Shown: one piece after another, positions 20,628 through 30,270 of the stretch
Numbering within the stretch: position 1 is the first letter of the stretch
Layout of the letters: each line of letters begins with the position of its first letter
Assembly: GCA_019635635.1 (NCBI GenBank)
Contig: JAHBZB010000001.1
Location: 496,001-560,000 of the forward strand
Direction: 5' to 3'
Length of the DNA stretch: 64,000 nucleotides
From: Xanthobacteraceae bacterium
Lineage (GTDB): Bacteria; Pseudomonadota; Alphaproteobacteria; Rhizobiales; Xanthobacteraceae
Made by a program: the position numbers and the translations under genes
The notes under the pieces: generated by a model
Seen by the model: only the letters and a program-made list of their open reading frames with translations
What the model was told of the DNA's origin: nothing
Database searches by the model: none

Positions 20628-22166
20628 ATGGTGCAGCATGTTTCGACCGTTGCATTCGAAGGCGTCGAGGCGCGACCAATTGACGTACAGGTGCAGGTCG
20701 CACCCGGACTTCCGGCTTTCAACATCGTCGGCCTTCCCGACAAGGCGGTTTCCGAAGCGCGCGAGCGCGTGCGCGCGGCACTGATCGCATCAGGCCTCGC
20801 ACTTCCCGCCAAACGCATCACCATCAATCTCGCGCCCGCCGATCTGCCGAAGGAAGGCAGTCACTACGATCTGCCGATCGCGCTCGGGCTGATGAGCGCG
20901 ATCGGCGCAATTCCCTCCGACGCCGCGGAAGGATTTATGGTGGTCGGCGAACTCGGGCTCGACGGTTCGCTCGCGCCGGTGTCGGGCGTGCTGCCGGCGG
21001 CGGTCGCCGCGAACGCACGCGAACAGGGATTGATCTGCCCGGCCCCTTGCGGCGCGGAAGCAGCCTGGGCCTCGCCCGAAATGAACCTCGTCGCGCCGCG
21101 TTCGTTGCTGCAGCTCGTCAATCACCTGCGTGGCACGCAGGTGCTCGCACGGCCCGAGCCGAAGATCCGCGAATTCGCGGAGAACATGCTCGACCTCAAA
21201 GACATCAAGGGACAGGAAAGCGCGAAGCGCGCGCTCGAGATCGCGGCCGCCGGCGGGCATAACCTCTTGATGGCGGGGCCTCCCGGCTCCGGCAAATCCA
21301 TGCTTGCCGCAAGGCTTCCGACGATATTGCCGCCGCTCTTGCCTTCGGAGTTGCTCGAAGTCTCGATGATCCAGTCGGTCGCAGGCGCAATCGAGGGCGG
21401 CGCGCTCACGAACAAGCGGCCGTTTCGCAATCCTCACCACTCGGCAAGCATGGCGGCGATGGTCGGCGGCGGATTGCGCGCGAAGCCCGGCGAAGTTTCG
21501 CTCGCGCATCTCGGCGTGCTTTTCCTCGACGAGTTTCCGGAGTTTTCGCCGCAGGTGCTGGACTCGCTGCGTCAGCCGCTCGAGTCCGGCGAGGCGGTGA
21601 TCGCGCGCGCAAATCATCGTGTGACGTATCCGGCGCGCTTTCAACTCGTCGCCGCGATGAACCCGTGTCGATGCGGGCGCGCGACCGAACTCGGCTTCAC
21701 CTGCAAGCGCGCGCCAAACGCGCGCTGTGCTGCCGATTACCAGTCGCGCGTTTCGGGCCCGCTGATGGACCGCATCGATCTGCATATCGAAGTGCCCGCG
21801 GTCTCCGCCGCCGATCTCGTGTTGCCGGCACCCACCGAAGGCAGCCGCGAGGTAGCGGCACGCGTTGCCACCGCACGTGAAGTTGCGCTTGCCCGCTTCA
21901 AGGCGCTCGGCCGCGAGGACCTGCGCACCAACGCCGAAGCCGACGCGAAGCTGATCGAGCAACTGGCCGCGCCCGATACGGCGGGGCTTGCGCTCCTGCG
22001 CGACGCGGCGGAAGCCATGCGGCTCTCCGCGCGCGGTTATCATCGCGTACTGAAAGTCGCCCGGACCATCGCCGATCTCGACGGCGCCGAATCGGTCGGG
22101 CGCGCGCATCTCGCCGAGGCGCTCGCCTACCGCGCCGCACAGGATCGGGTCGCGCTCGCCGCCTGA
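20628..22166 (+). CDS. comM: ComM/YifB family Mg-chelatase-like AAA+ ATPase
   Basis: A hexameric helicase-like ATPase; ComM promotes branch migration when incoming DNA is recombined during natural transformation. It has an N-terminal Lon-like domain (FNIVGLPDKAVSEARERV) and Walker A GPPGSGKSML near residue 217. Walker B is GVLFLDEFPEF, and AMNPCRCG plus a Cys-containing zinc-finger-like stretch follow. The Mg_chelatase C-terminal domain ends in ARTIADLDG. It has 512 residues. The LexA box upstream suggests induction by DNA damage. Confidence 0.94.
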   Translation: MVQHVSTVAFEGVEARPIDVQVQVAPGLPAFNIVGLPDKAVSEARERVRAALIASGLALPAKRITINLAPADLPKEGSHYDLPIALGLMSAIGAIPSDAAEGFMVVGELGLDGSLAPVSGVLPAAVAANAREQGLICPAPCGAEAAWASPEMNLVAPRSLLQLVNHLRGTQVLARPEPKIREFAENMLDLKDIKGQESAKRALEIAAAGGHNLLMAGPPGSGKSMLAARLPTILPPLLPSELLEVSMIQSVAGAIEGGALTNKRPFRNPHHSASMAAMVGGGLRAKPGEVSLAHLGVLFLDEFPEFSPQVLDSLRQPLESGEAVIARANHRVTYPARFQLVAAMNPCRCGRATELGFTCKRAPNARCAADYQSRVSGPLMDRIDLHIEVPAVSAADLVLPAPTEGSREVAARVATAREVALARFKALGREDLRTNAEADAKLIEQLAAPDTAGLALLRDAAEAMRLSARGYHRVLKVARTIADLDGAESVGRAHLAEALAYRAAQDRVALAA

Positions 22167-22168
22167 TC

Positions 22169-22183
22169 TTAACCTTCCCTTAA
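22169..22183 (+). promoter_or_regulatory. CtrA box
   Basis: TTAACCTTCCCTTAA is a perfect TTAA-N7-TTAA, the binding motif of the alphaproteobacterial cell-cycle regulator CtrA. It begins three bases after the comM stop and lies 106 bp before the ATG of the hybrid histidine kinase, a sensible promoter position. TTAA is rare in this GC-rich sequence, which makes chance less likely. Confidence 0.75.
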
Positions 22184-22289
22184 CCACCGGCGCATTTTCA
22201 GAGCTTCGATGCGTCCCGATTTGCGCGTGTTAAGCGCCGGGGTGTCATCTTTCGGACCGGCAACATTTCCGCGTTTTCAAAGGTCCGCC

Positions 22290-24458
22290 ATGACGAGAGC
22301 CGTTCGTCGCCTTCTTCTTCTGCCGTTCGCTGCAAGCGTGTCGCTGATGCCGACACTTGCGTTCGCGCAGGATGTGATCGGCGACGGCCCGGAACTCGGC
22401 TGGATAGGCCTCGGCGGCATGATCGCCTGCGCGATCGGCATCGTGTTCGGCGTCATCAATCGCCGCGCGATCTCGCTGCGGGAAAAAGTTTCGCGCTTAG
22501 AAAGCGAGGTCGAGACGCGAGACGACAAGATCTGGGCGCTCGAGGAACGGCTGGCGCATCTCACCGCGATGGTCGATAGCCAGGACGACCTCGTGCTGCG
22601 CGAAGACGAACATGGCCGTGTCACCTATGCGAGTGCCGCGACCTGCGCGCTCGCGGGCAGGAACTCCAGCGAGGTCATCGGCCGCCCGCTGAGGTTCAAG
22701 ATATTGCGTTCGGGTGCCCGCAGCCAAACCGCCGACGGCAACTTTGCGTTCGATCAGGAGATCGAAACGCCGGAAGGCTCGCGCTGGATTTCGTGGAAGG
22801 AAGCGCCGGTTCGCGGCACGCGCGGCGAGATCGTCGAGATCCAACGCACGGGGCGCGACATCACCGCGCGCGTCGCCACCGAACATGCGCTTGAAGACGC
22901 GCGCGAACAGGCGGAAGCCGCAAGCCGCGCGAAGTCGCGCTTCCTCGCGGTCGTCAGCCACGAAGTGCGCACGCCGCTCAACGGCATCCTCGGCATGACG
23001 CATCTGCTTTCCGACACGGCCATGAGCCAGGAGCAGCAGACTTATGTCCGCGCGGTGAAATCCTCCGGCGAAGCGCTGCTCGGCCTGATCGAGGAAATTC
23101 TCGACTTCTCGAAGATCGAAGCCGGCCGCATCGAACTCGAAGCCGCGCCATTCGATCTCGTTGAACTCGTGACCGATGTGGTAGAGCTGCTCGCGCCCCG
23201 CGCGCAGGCGAAAGGCATCGAGATTGCGGCACAGTTCGGCCGCGGTCTTCCGCAGAGGGTTTCGGGCGACGCCGCGCGGTTGCGGCAGGTGCTGCTTAAC
23301 CTCGCGGGCAACGCGGTGAAGTTCACCGACGAGGGCGGCGTTGCGGTCGCCATCGAGACCGCAGGCAATCGCATCCGTTTCTCGGTGCGCGACACCGGCC
23401 CCGGCATCGAGGCCGACGCGCAGGCGCGCATCTTCGAGGAATTCGAGCAGGGCGACGGCACGCTCGCGCGCAAGCATGGCGGCACCGGCCTCGGGCTTGC
23501 GATCGCGTCCCGCATCGTCGAGCGCATGGGCGGCGAGATCGCGCTTTCGAGTGGCCCGGATGGCGGCACCGTATTTCGCTTTACGATCGAGCTTCCCGCC
23601 GTCGCGGACGGCGCAGTCGAAGGCCACCCGGATTTCATGAATGCGGACGTGCTGGTGCTTTCGCCGTCCATGATCGTCGGGCCGCTGCTCGCGAACCAGA
23701 TCGAGCAATGGGGAGCGCGCGCCGCGGTTGCCGATACACATGAGCTTGCGCTTACGCTGCTGCCCGAGCGGCACTGGAGCCATTGCATCATCGACCGTGC
23801 TTTCGGGCAGGACGAAACGCTCGCACTTTACGAAATCGCGCGCGGCAACGCGGCACATTGTCATGTGCTTTTGACGCCCGCCGAGCGGCGCGAACTGCCG
23901 GCGCTGCAAGCCAGTGGCCTTGCGAGCTATCTCATCAAGCCGGTACGCGCCGCTTCGCTCGCCGCGCGGCTGTTCGATCCCGCCGCAAGCGCAACGGAAG
24001 ACGAGACCGCGCAAGCCGCGTTCGAATTCGCAACCGGCAAGGGCGGTCTGTCGATTCTGGTTGCCGAGGACAACGACATCAACGCGCTCCTGGTGCAGGC
24101 GCTGCTCGCACGGATGGGCCATCGCGTGGCGGTCGTCGGCGACGGCGCGATCGCGGTAAATGCAGTCGCGAGCGCGCATACGATGAACGCGCCCTACGAC
24201 GCCGTGCTCATGGATCTGCATCTGCCCGGCATGGACGGACTCGAGGCGACGCGGCGCATCCGCGCGCTCGGCGGTGCTGCCGGCACGATTCCGGTAATCG
24301 CACTCACGGCGAATGCCTTCGAGGAAGACCGCGCGGCCTGTCTGGCCGCGGGCATGAACGGCTTCGTAGTGAAGCCCGTGGATCGCAAGCGGCTCGAGGC
24401 TGCGCTCGCGGAAGCCCTGCCGGAAAGCTCCCAAAAGGCCGTCGAAACTGCAGCCTGA
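22290..24458 (+). CDS. Hybrid sensor histidine kinase with a degenerate and a canonical receiver domain
   Basis: 722 residues. In order: a signal/anchor segment (about 6-26), a membrane span (about 35-55), a coiled coil (60-90), a PAS domain (90-210), a DHp helix with the phospho-acceptor His224 in VVSHEVRTPLNG, a HATPase domain (VRDTGPGIEA; GGTGLGLAIA), a receiver-like region (about 450-570), and a full receiver with Asp642 in VLMDLHLPGMDG. The middle receiver lacks the acidic pair at its first strand (VLVLSPS instead of a D-D pair), so it looks like a pseudoreceiver. This HK-Rec1-Rec2 order recalls Caulobacter ShkA, whose Rec1 senses c-di-GMP; that is an analogy. The ATG at 22290 puts the hydrophobic leader at the N terminus. 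A CtrA box lies upstream. Confidence 0.88.
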   Translation: MTRAVRRLLLLPFAASVSLMPTLAFAQDVIGDGPELGWIGLGGMIACAIGIVFGVINRRAISLREKVSRLESEVETRDDKIWALEERLAHLTAMVDSQDDLVLREDEHGRVTYASAATCALAGRNSSEVIGRPLRFKILRSGARSQTADGNFAFDQEIETPEGSRWISWKEAPVRGTRGEIVEIQRTGRDITARVATEHALEDAREQAEAASRAKSRFLAVVSHEVRTPLNGILGMTHLLSDTAMSQEQQTYVRAVKSSGEALLGLIEEILDFSKIEAGRIELEAAPFDLVELVTDVVELLAPRAQAKGIEIAAQFGRGLPQRVSGDAARLRQVLLNLAGNAVKFTDEGGVAVAIETAGNRIRFSVRDTGPGIEADAQARIFEEFEQGDGTLARKHGGTGLGLAIASRIVERMGGEIALSSGPDGGTVFRFTIELPAVADGAVEGHPDFMNADVLVLSPSMIVGPLLANQIEQWGARAAVADTHELALTLLPERHWSHCIIDRAFGQDETLALYEIARGNAAHCHVLLTPAERRELPALQASGLASYLIKPVRAASLAARLFDPAASATEDETAQAAFEFATGKGGLSILVAEDNDINALLVQALLARMGHRVAVVGDGAIAVNAVASAHTMNAPYDAVLMDLHLPGMDGLEATRRIRALGGAAGTIPVIALTANAFEEDRAACLAAGMNGFVVKPVDRKRLEAALAEALPESSQKAVETAA

Positions 24459-24514
24459 CTGAGCTTTTTTAAGCCCGTACAAATACTTAGCTTGAAAAAC
24501 GGATTGCCGCATCG

Positions 24515-24543
24515 TTGTCACGATCGCGTTCAATACCTATGTT
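24515..24543 (+). promoter_or_regulatory. Likely housekeeping promoter of olsB
   Basis: TTGTCA (24515-24520) and TATGTT (24538-24543) are separated by 17 bases, close to TTGACA/TATAAT. The -10 overlaps an in-frame ATG at 24539, which therefore cannot be the start; this supports the ATG at 24608 for the gene that follows. Confidence 0.5.
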
Positions 24544-24607
24544 CTATCAAGCAAGACGGGCCGCCGAATCAATCGCAGTCCGCATCCCTCGGGGGAAACG
24601 CTACGCC

Positions 24608-25519
24608 ATGAACCACGTCGTTCCGCGCGGAAAGGTTGCGAACCTTCTGCCGAAGCTGCGCGCCTATAGCGGGCTGCGATTACCGGAGGCAAAGAGCGAT
24701 TTTACGCGCACGCTCGGACGCGCCGGCTCGCTGGAGGTGAAGCTCGCGGGCAAGGCGCACGAAGTCCGCAGCGCACAGCGGCTGCGCTACAATGTTTTCT
24801 ATAAGGAAATGTCGGCGATTCCGGCGGCAGCGACCCTGCTCGCGCGGCGCGACGTCGATGCCTTCGACACGATCTGCGACCACCTCAATGTCGTCGATCA
24901 CGACTGGCCGCGGCTGGTGTTCGGCCTGAAGCGCCCGCGCGTGGTCGGCACCTATCGCCTGCTGCGCCAGGAAATCGCGCAGCATCACGGCGGCTTCTAC
25001 ACCCAGAACGAATTCGATGTCGGCGCGCTGATGGCGCGGCACCGCAATCAGCGCTTCCTCGAACTCGGCCGCTCCTGCGTGCTGCCGCAATACCGAAACA
25101 AGCGCACGGTCGAGCTCCTGTGGCACGGCATTTCGAATTACGTCGCGCAGCACCGGCTCGACGTGCTGATCGGTTGCGCTTCGCTCGAAGGCACCAACCC
25201 CGACAAGCTCGCGACCCAGCTTTCTTTCCTGCACCACTTCGCGCGCGCGCCCGAGCAGTGGCGCGCAACCGCCGTTCCTTCGCGCCGCGTCGATATGAAC
25301 CGGATGCCGAAGGAAGCGATCGACGCCAAGGCCGCGCTTCGCGAACTGCCGCCGCTCGTGAAAGGTTATCTGCGTCTCGGCGCCTATATCGGCGACGGCG
25401 CGGTGGTCGATCACCAGTTCGGCACCACCGACGTGTTGATCGTGCTGCCGATGCAGAACATCACCGCGCGCTACCGCGACAAGTTCGTCGGCGGCGACGA
25501 GCAGAAGATCGCAGCTTAA
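24608..25519 (+). CDS. olsB: OlsB-like L-ornithine N-alpha-acyltransferase (GNAT fold)
   Basis: OlsB transfers a 3-hydroxyacyl group from acyl carrier protein to ornithine, the first step in phosphorus-free ornithine lipids. The 303-residue protein has the family blocks [17 protein letters not shown] near residue 54, [14 protein letters not shown] near residue 82, [24 protein letters not shown] and [10 protein letters not shown]. These resemble autoinducer synthases, which share this fold. The partner acyltransferase OlsA is not encoded nearby. The stop overlaps that of coaA in a TTAA. Confidence 0.87.
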   Translation: MNHVVPRGKVANLLPKLRAYSGLRLPEAKSDFTRTLGRAGSLEVKLAGKAHEVRSAQRLRYNVFYKEMSAIPAAATLLARRDVDAFDTICDHLNVVDHDWPRLVFGLKRPRVVGTYRLLRQEIAQHHGGFYTQNEFDVGALMARHRNQRFLELGRSCVLPQYRNKRTVELLWHGISNYVAQHRLDVLIGCASLEGTNPDKLATQLSFLHHFARAPEQWRATAVPSRRVDMNRMPKEAIDAKAALRELPPLVKGYLRLGAYIGDGAVVDHQFGTTDVLIVLPMQNITARYRDKFVGGDEQKIAA

Positions 25520-26469
25520 AGTTTTCTCAGCGCCACCGACTCGATGCGGTGATCCTCGCCCTTGCGGAGGATCAGGCTCGCGCGCTGCCGCGTCGGCAGG
25601 ATGTTTTCGCGAAGATTGGCGAGATTGATCCGCGACCAGATGCCGTGCGCGATCTTCTGCGCTTCCTCGTCGGTCACCTGCGAATAGCGGTGGAAGTAGG
25701 AAAGCGGGTCGCGGAACGCGGTCGAGCGCAGCGCGCGGAAGCGGTCGATATACCACTTCTCCAGCACGTTCTCCTCGGCGTCGATGTAAACCGAAAAGTC
25801 GAAGAAATCCGAAACGTAAGGGATCGCCTTGCCGTCTTTCGGCGGGCGGCCGGTCTGCAACACGTTCAGGCCTTCGACGATCAAAATGTCCGGGCGATCG
25901 ACTTCGATCGTCTCGCCTGGAATTACGTCGTAGGAGACGTGGCTATAGATCGGCGCACGCACATGACGCTGCCCCGCCTTCACGTCGTGCAGAAAGCGAA
26001 GCAATGCCGGAAGATCGTAGCTTTCCGGAAAGCCCTTCTTCTCCATCAGCTTTTCTTTTTCCAGCACCGCGTTCGGAAACAGAAAGCCGTCGGTGGTCAA
26101 AAGCTCGACCTTCGGCGTATGGGGCCAGCGCGCGAGCAACGCCTGCAACACGCGCGCGGTGGTGGATTTGCCGACCGCGACCGAGCCCGCGACGCCGATG
26201 ACGTAGGGCATTTTGCCGTCGCGCGCGCTCAGGAACTTCTGCACGCCGTCAAACAACTGTTGCGCGGCCTCGACGTAAAACGCGAGCAGGCGCGAGATCG
26301 GGAGATAAATCTCCTCGACCTCTTTCATCGAGAGCTTGTCGTTCAGCGCCTGGAGATGGACGATTTCGCTCTGAGTCAGCGTCATCGGCGTATTTTCGCG
26401 CCGCGCAGCCCATTCCTCGCGCGAGAACACGCGATAGGGGGAGATATCTGACTCGACGCGCTGTTCCAT
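25516..26469 (-). CDS. coaA: Type I pantothenate kinase
   Basis: It phosphorylates pantothenate, the first and controlling step of coenzyme A synthesis. The P-loop [12 protein letters not shown] is at residues 92-103. [12 protein letters not shown] and the long block from [17 protein letters not shown] to PIYSHVSYD match CoaA, as does [11 protein letters not shown]. At 317 residues the length is standard. It closes the histidine operon downstream of hisE (25 bp gap), a common arrangement in Alphaproteobacteria. coaE, the last CoA step, is at 37.9 kb. Confidence 0.96.
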   Translation of the reverse strand: MEQRVESDISPYRVFSREEWAARRENTPMTLTQSEIVHLQALNDKLSMKEVEEIYLPISRLLAFYVEAAQQLFDGVQKFLSARDGKMPYVIGVAGSVAVGKSTTARVLQALLARWPHTPKVELLTTDGFLFPNAVLEKEKLMEKKGFPESYDLPALLRFLHDVKAGQRHVRAPIYSHVSYDVIPGETIEVDRPDILIVEGLNVLQTGRPPKDGKAIPYVSDFFDFSVYIDAEENVLEKWYIDRFRALRSTAFRDPLSYFHRYSQVTDEEAQKIAHGIWSRINLANLRENILPTRQRASLILRKGEDHRIESVALRKL

Positions 26470-26494
26470 GACGGCTCAGCTTTACTCGTGACTG

Positions 26495-26815
26495 TTACTT
26501 GCTACGCGACGCTTTTTCTTCGAGGCCCGACTGCGCGGTGCGGCGCGAGAGCTCCGCATAGACCTCGGACAGATCGACGCCGCGCGCCTTCAGGACCACC
26601 AGCAGATGATAGAGCAAATCTGCGCTTTCGGCGACGGTCTGCTCTTTCGTACCGGAAGTCGCGGCGATGATGGTTTCGGTCGCTTCTTCGCCGAGCTTCT
26701 TCGCGCATTTCTCGACGCCGGCGTCGAGCAACTTGCGCGTATAGGATTTGTCCGCGCTTTCGCCGGCGCGGGCCGCGATGATCTTCGCCAAATCCTCAAG
26801 CGTGAAGTTTGCCAT
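26495..26815 (-). CDS. hisE: Phosphoribosyl-ATP diphosphatase
   Basis: It hydrolyses PR-ATP to PR-AMP, step 2 of histidine synthesis. The small all-alpha MazG-like fold shows [13 protein letters not shown] near residue 40 and [13 protein letters not shown] near residue 63, with the acidic metal-binding residues. It is 106 residues and stands alone, not fused to HisI. It is 12 bp downstream of hisF. Confidence 0.96.
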   Translation of the reverse strand: MANFTLEDLAKIIAARAGESADKSYTRKLLDAGVEKCAKKLGEEATETIIAATSGTKEQTVAESADLLYHLLVVLKARGVDLSEVYAELSRRTAQSGLEEKASRSK

Positions 26816-26827
26816 GACGCGGCTTTA

Positions 26828-27604
26828 TCAGGCGTCCAGCCGCACGGGAAGTCCGGCTTTCGCCATGTGCTCTTTGGCCTGGCGGATGGTGAATTCGCCG
26901 AAGTGAAAGATGGAAGCCGCAAGCGCCGCCGTCGCATGGCCGTCGCGGATGCCTTCGACCAGATGATCGAGCTTGCCGACGCCGCCCGAGGCGATCACTG
27001 GCACCTGCACCGCATCCGCAATCGCGCGCGTCAGCGGCACGTCATAGCCGATCTTGGTGCCGTCGCGGTCCATCGAGGTGAGCAGGATTTCGCCGGCACC
27101 CAATGAAACCACCTCGCGGGCGTAATCCACGGCGTCGAGGCCGGTCGGCTTGCGGCCGCCATGGGTGAAGATTTCCCAGCGCGGCGGCTCGCCTTCGCTC
27201 GAGACTTTCTTCGCGTCGATTGCGACCACGATGCACTGCTCGCCGAATTTTTCCGCCGCCTCTTTTACGAATGCGCGGCGGCTCACTGCCGCCGTATTGA
27301 TCGAAACCTTGTCCGCGCCGGACGCGAGCAACGCGCGCACGTCTTCGACCGTGCGCACGCCACCGCCCACTGTGAGCGGCATGAAACAGGCTTCCGCCGT
27401 GCGTTGCACGATGTCGAGGAGCGTGCCGCGGCCTTCATGGCTCGCGGTGATGTCGAGAAAGCAAAGCTCGTCCGCGCCCGCGGCGTCGTAAGCCTTCGCC
27501 GCTTCCACCGGATCGCCGGCGTCGCGCAGGTCCACGAACTTCACTCCCTTGACCACGCGGCCGTCCTTCACATCGAGACAGGGGATCAGGCGGACCTTGA
27601 ACAT
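26828..27604 (-). CDS. hisF: Imidazole glycerol phosphate synthase, cyclase subunit
   Basis: With HisH it forms the enzyme making imidazole glycerol phosphate and AICAR. The TIM barrel starts [16 protein letters not shown] with catalytic Asp11. The second catalytic Asp is in [13 protein letters not shown], and [11 protein letters not shown] is the phosphate loop. It has 258 residues. The ATG lies against the hisA stop with one base shared. Confidence 0.97.
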   Translation of the reverse strand: MFKVRLIPCLDVKDGRVVKGVKFVDLRDAGDPVEAAKAYDAAGADELCFLDITASHEGRGTLLDIVQRTAEACFMPLTVGGGVRTVEDVRALLASGADKVSINTAAVSRRAFVKEAAEKFGEQCIVVAIDAKKVSSEGEPPRWEIFTHGGRKPTGLDAVDYAREVVSLGAGEILLTSMDRDGTKIGYDVPLTRAIADAVQVPVIASGGVGKLDHLVEGIRDGHATAALAASIFHFGEFTIRQAKEHMAKAGLPVRLDA

Positions 27605-28332
27605 TACTCGCCTTTCAGAAGAGCCAACGCTTCCGCAGGATCGATGCGGCCGTCGTAAAGCGCGCGGCCCGCAATGGCGCCTTCGAGTTTTTTCGCGCGC
27701 GGCTCGAGCAACGCCTTCACGTCGTTGATCGACGCAAAGCCGCCCGACGCTATCACCGGAATCGAAACCGCTTCCGAGAGCGCAATCGTCGAATCAAGAT
27801 TCAATCCTTGCAACATGCCATCGCGCTCGACATCGGTGTAAATCAGCGCGGCAACGCCCGCGCCCTCGAAGAGTTTCGCGACTTCAACCGCCTCAAGCTG
27901 CGTTTCCTCGGCCCAGCCGGAAATCGCGACCTTGCCGCCGCGGGCGTCGATGCCGATTGCGATCTTGCCGGGAAATTTCCGTGCCGCTTCTTTGACGAAA
28001 GCCGGCTCGCGCACGGCCGCGGTGCCGATAATGACGCGCGAAATGCCTTCGCCGAGCCAGGCTTCGATCGTTTTCATGTTGCGGATGCCGCCGCCGAGCT
28101 GCACTGGAATTTTCACGGCCTTCAAGATTTGCGCGACCGCGAGCGCATTCACGGGCTTGCCGGCAAAGGCGCCGTCGAGATCGACCAAGTGCAGCCAGTC
28201 GAAGCCCTGTTCCTCGAACTGCTTCGCCTGTTTGGCGGGATTCGAGTTGAACACGGTGGCGCGCGCCATATCGCCCTGTTGCAGGCGGACGGCTTCGCCG
28301 TTCTTCAGATCAATCGCGGGAAACAGGATCAT
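27604..28332 (-). CDS. hisA: ProFAR isomerase (HisA)
   Basis: It isomerises ProFAR to PRFAR in histidine synthesis. The TIM barrel starts [17 protein letters not shown] with catalytic Asp8; the second catalytic Asp lies in [10 protein letters not shown], and IASGGFAS is the phosphate loop. It has 242 residues. The ATG at 28330-28332 overlaps the hisH TGA as ATGA, which decides this start over an in-frame ATG three codons upstream. Confidence 0.97.
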   Translation of the reverse strand: MILFPAIDLKNGEAVRLQQGDMARATVFNSNPAKQAKQFEEQGFDWLHLVDLDGAFAGKPVNALAVAQILKAVKIPVQLGGGIRNMKTIEAWLGEGISRVIIGTAAVREPAFVKEAARKFPGKIAIGIDARGGKVAISGWAEETQLEAVEVAKLFEGAGVAALIYTDVERDGMLQGLNLDSTIALSEAVSIPVIASGGFASINDVKALLEPRAKKLEGAIAGRALYDGRIDPAEALALLKGE

Positions 28333-28979
28333 GGCTTCCACTGTAGAAAATTGGCGAGCAGAGCGAGCCCGAGCTTCTGGCTTTTCTCGGGGTGAAATTG
28401 CGAGCCCGCGATGTTGTCGCGCGCGACGAAGGCGGTGATCGGTCCGCCATATTCGGCCTGCGCCACGAGATCGGAATCGTCCGCGGGCTTCAGGTGATAG
28501 GAGTGGACGAAATAGGCATGCTGACCGCGATCGCCAAGATCGATGCCATCAAACAGCGCATGCTTGCGCTTCAGGCGCAGCGTATTCCAACCCATGTGCG
28601 GAATTTTCAGCGACGGATCGGACGGCGCGATGCGGTCGACTTCGCCCTTCAGCCAGCCGAGCCCATTATAGACGCCGTGTTCGAGACCGCGCTCGGCGAG
28701 CAATTGCATGCCCACGCAGATGCCGAAAAACGGCTTTCCTTTTTTCAGCGTCGCTTCGTTCAATGCCGCGACCATGCCGGAAATATCATCGAGTCCGCGC
28801 TTGCAGTCGGCGAACGCGCCGACGCCGGGAAGCACGATGCGGTCGGCACGGCGCACGTCGTCGGGATCGTTCGTCACCAGAATCTTTTCGTTGCTGCCGC
28901 CCTCGCGCGCCGCACGCTCGAGTGCCTTCGCTGCGGAGTGCAGATTGCCGGAGCCGTAATCGATTACTGCGACGGTCAT
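28329..28979 (-). CDS. hisH: Imidazole glycerol phosphate synthase, glutaminase subunit
   Basis: A class I glutamine amidotransferase that supplies ammonia to HisF. It opens [18 protein letters not shown]. The nucleophile is Cys88 in [11 protein letters not shown], and the His-Glu pair lies in [12 protein letters not shown] near the C terminus. It has 216 residues. Its ATG overlaps the stop of the DUF2628 gene as ATGA. Confidence 0.97.
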   Translation of the reverse strand: MTVAVIDYGSGNLHSAAKALERAAREGGSNEKILVTNDPDDVRRADRIVLPGVGAFADCKRGLDDISGMVAALNEATLKKGKPFFGICVGMQLLAERGLEHGVYNGLGWLKGEVDRIAPSDPSLKIPHMGWNTLRLKRKHALFDGIDLGDRGQHAYFVHSYHLKPADDSDLVAQAEYGGPITAFVARDNIAGSQFHPEKSQKLGLALLANFLQWKP

Positions 28980-29506
28980 CGCTGCCCCGGAGCCGGAAAC
29001 ATGCCGATGATGTTCTGTTCGGCGGATGCAACGGCGAACTTCGTTTCGGGATAAGCGGGCGGGGCCGCTTCCGGCGCGTAAGGATAATCGCCCTTCACAG
29101 GCGCGTTCTTCCAGCTTTCGAAGAAGCGGCGCTCGGCGGTCTCGAGATCTTCCGCGATCACGACGCCTGCCTCGCGATAGTCTTTCTTCACGAGCTTGCG
29201 CGCGCGAAGATTGACCGCTTCGAATCCGAGTACGAGCGAAGGAAAGAACGACGCCGCGAGTGCCGCGTAAGGACCGAAACCGAGCCATGCGCCGAGCACG
29301 CTGATCGCGGCGAAAGCGGCCAGCCACAACAAGAACGCAAGCCACAGCCGGTAGCGCAGCAGCCAGAATGGCGTAAACACAAAGGCCCAGCCCGAGAATT
29401 TCTCGCGCAGGAACACGACACGCTCCGCATTAGCCTGCGTGTGTGCGCCGTCGGCCGGTTCGAGAACGAGATAAGTCGCCACGTCTGACGTCCTGACCTG
29501 TATCAT
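28976..29506 (-). CDS. DUF2628 membrane protein inside the histidine operon
   Basis: 176 residues. A cytosolic N-terminal part carries the block [27 protein letters not shown], typical of DUF2628. Two or three hydrophobic spans follow (about residues 50-100), then a charged C-terminal region. Function is unknown. It sits between hisB (35 bp gap) and hisH (ATGA overlap), so it is translated with the histidine enzymes. I recall this position being common in rhizobia. A membrane role linked to histidine synthesis is not evident. Confidence 0.8.
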   Translation of the reverse strand: MIQVRTSDVATYLVLEPADGAHTQANAERVVFLREKFSGWAFVFTPFWLLRYRLWLAFLLWLAAFAAISVLGAWLGFGPYAALAASFFPSLVLGFEAVNLRARKLVKKDYREAGVVIAEDLETAERRFFESWKNAPVKGDYPYAPEAAPPAYPETKFAVASAEQNIIGMFPAPGQR

Positions 29507-29541
29507 GTCGAGCGCGATCCGCGTCGGATCGCACGCCCAAA

Positions 29542-30135
29542 CTACGCGCCGAGACTACCCTTGGTCGATGGAATTTCCGTGGCGGCCGCCGGATCGATCG
29601 AAAACGCGATACGAAGCGCGCGCGCCAGGCCCTTGAAGCAGCTTTCTGCGACGTGATGCGCATTGTCGCCGTATAACGTCTGGACGTGCAGCGTCACGCC
29701 CGCGTTCATCGCAAACGCCTGGAAAAATTCGCGCACGAGATCGCTATCGAAGTCGCCGATCTTGTCGCGCGGGAAATCGACCTTGAAGACGAGCACCGGA
29801 CGGCCGGAAACGTCGATCGCGACGCGGGTCAGCGTTTCGTCCATCGGCATATAAAGGCTCGCGTAGCGCGTGATGCCGCGCATGTCGCCGAGCGCCTGTT
29901 TCACCGCCTGGCCGAGCACGATGCCGACATCCTCGGTGGTGTGGTGATGGTCGATGTGCAGATCGCCCTTGGCCTTGACCGTCATGTCGATCCGCGCGTG
30001 GCGCGACAGGAGATCGAGCATGTGGTCGAAAAAGCCGATGCCGGTCGCAATCTCGTTCTGGCCCTTGCCATCGAGATTAACCTTCACCGAAATCTCGGTT
30101 TCCTTGGTTTTGCGGGCGATTTCGCCGGTACGCAT
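29542..30135 (-). CDS. hisB: Imidazoleglycerol-phosphate dehydratase
   Basis: A manganese-dependent dehydratase of histidine synthesis. It carries the two His-rich metal-binding blocks [13 protein letters not shown] near residue 65 and [16 protein letters not shown] near residue 155, plus [16 protein letters not shown]. It has 197 residues and is monofunctional, without the HisB phosphatase domain of enterobacteria. The ATG at 30133-30135 ([10 protein letters not shown]) matches the family start. It is the first gene of the operon and diverges from hslV. Confidence 0.96.
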   Translation of the reverse strand: MRTGEIARKTKETEISVKVNLDGKGQNEIATGIGFFDHMLDLLSRHARIDMTVKAKGDLHIDHHHTTEDVGIVLGQAVKQALGDMRGITRYASLYMPMDETLTRVAIDVSGRPVLVFKVDFPRDKIGDFDSDLVREFFQAFAMNAGVTLHVQTLYGDNAHHVAESCFKGLARALRIAFSIDPAAATEIPSTKGSLGA

Positions 30136-30247
30136 CAGAGAAGCTCCTCGGAAGGCGGGTCCATAGCAGCCTGCCCCGGCTGCCGCCACACAATGCAGCG
30201 ATCACCTTTCCGGATGGTTTGCGGATGCCTCCCGACGCCCTAGATAA

Positions 30248-30262
30248 GGGGCCGGAGGCCCC
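30248..30262 (+). promoter_or_regulatory. Hairpin just upstream of hslV start
   Basis: GGGGCC-GGA-GGCCCC is a perfect 6-bp GC stem with a 3-base loop, ending eight bases before the hslV ATG. There is no clear Shine-Dalgarno sequence between them. A 5'-leader stem-loop is known to stabilise E. coli hslVU mRNA; similar use here is inference. Confidence 0.5.
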
Positions 30263-30270
30263 ATTCCCCC

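Noticed and set aside
24459-24490. T-run after the hybrid kinase as an intrinsic terminator
   Set aside because: TTTTTT is present but the preceding sequence forms no stem longer than three pairs.
24510-24530. Pho box in front of olsB (phosphate control of ornithine lipid synthesis)
   Set aside because: Only about half of the expected paired CTGTCAT repeats match; the sequence is better explained as the -35 element.
22497-24533. A 678-codon minus-strand open frame opposite the hybrid histidine kinase
   Set aside because: The kinase frame carries every expected motif; the antisense frame is Arg/Ala/His-rich with no recognisable fold.
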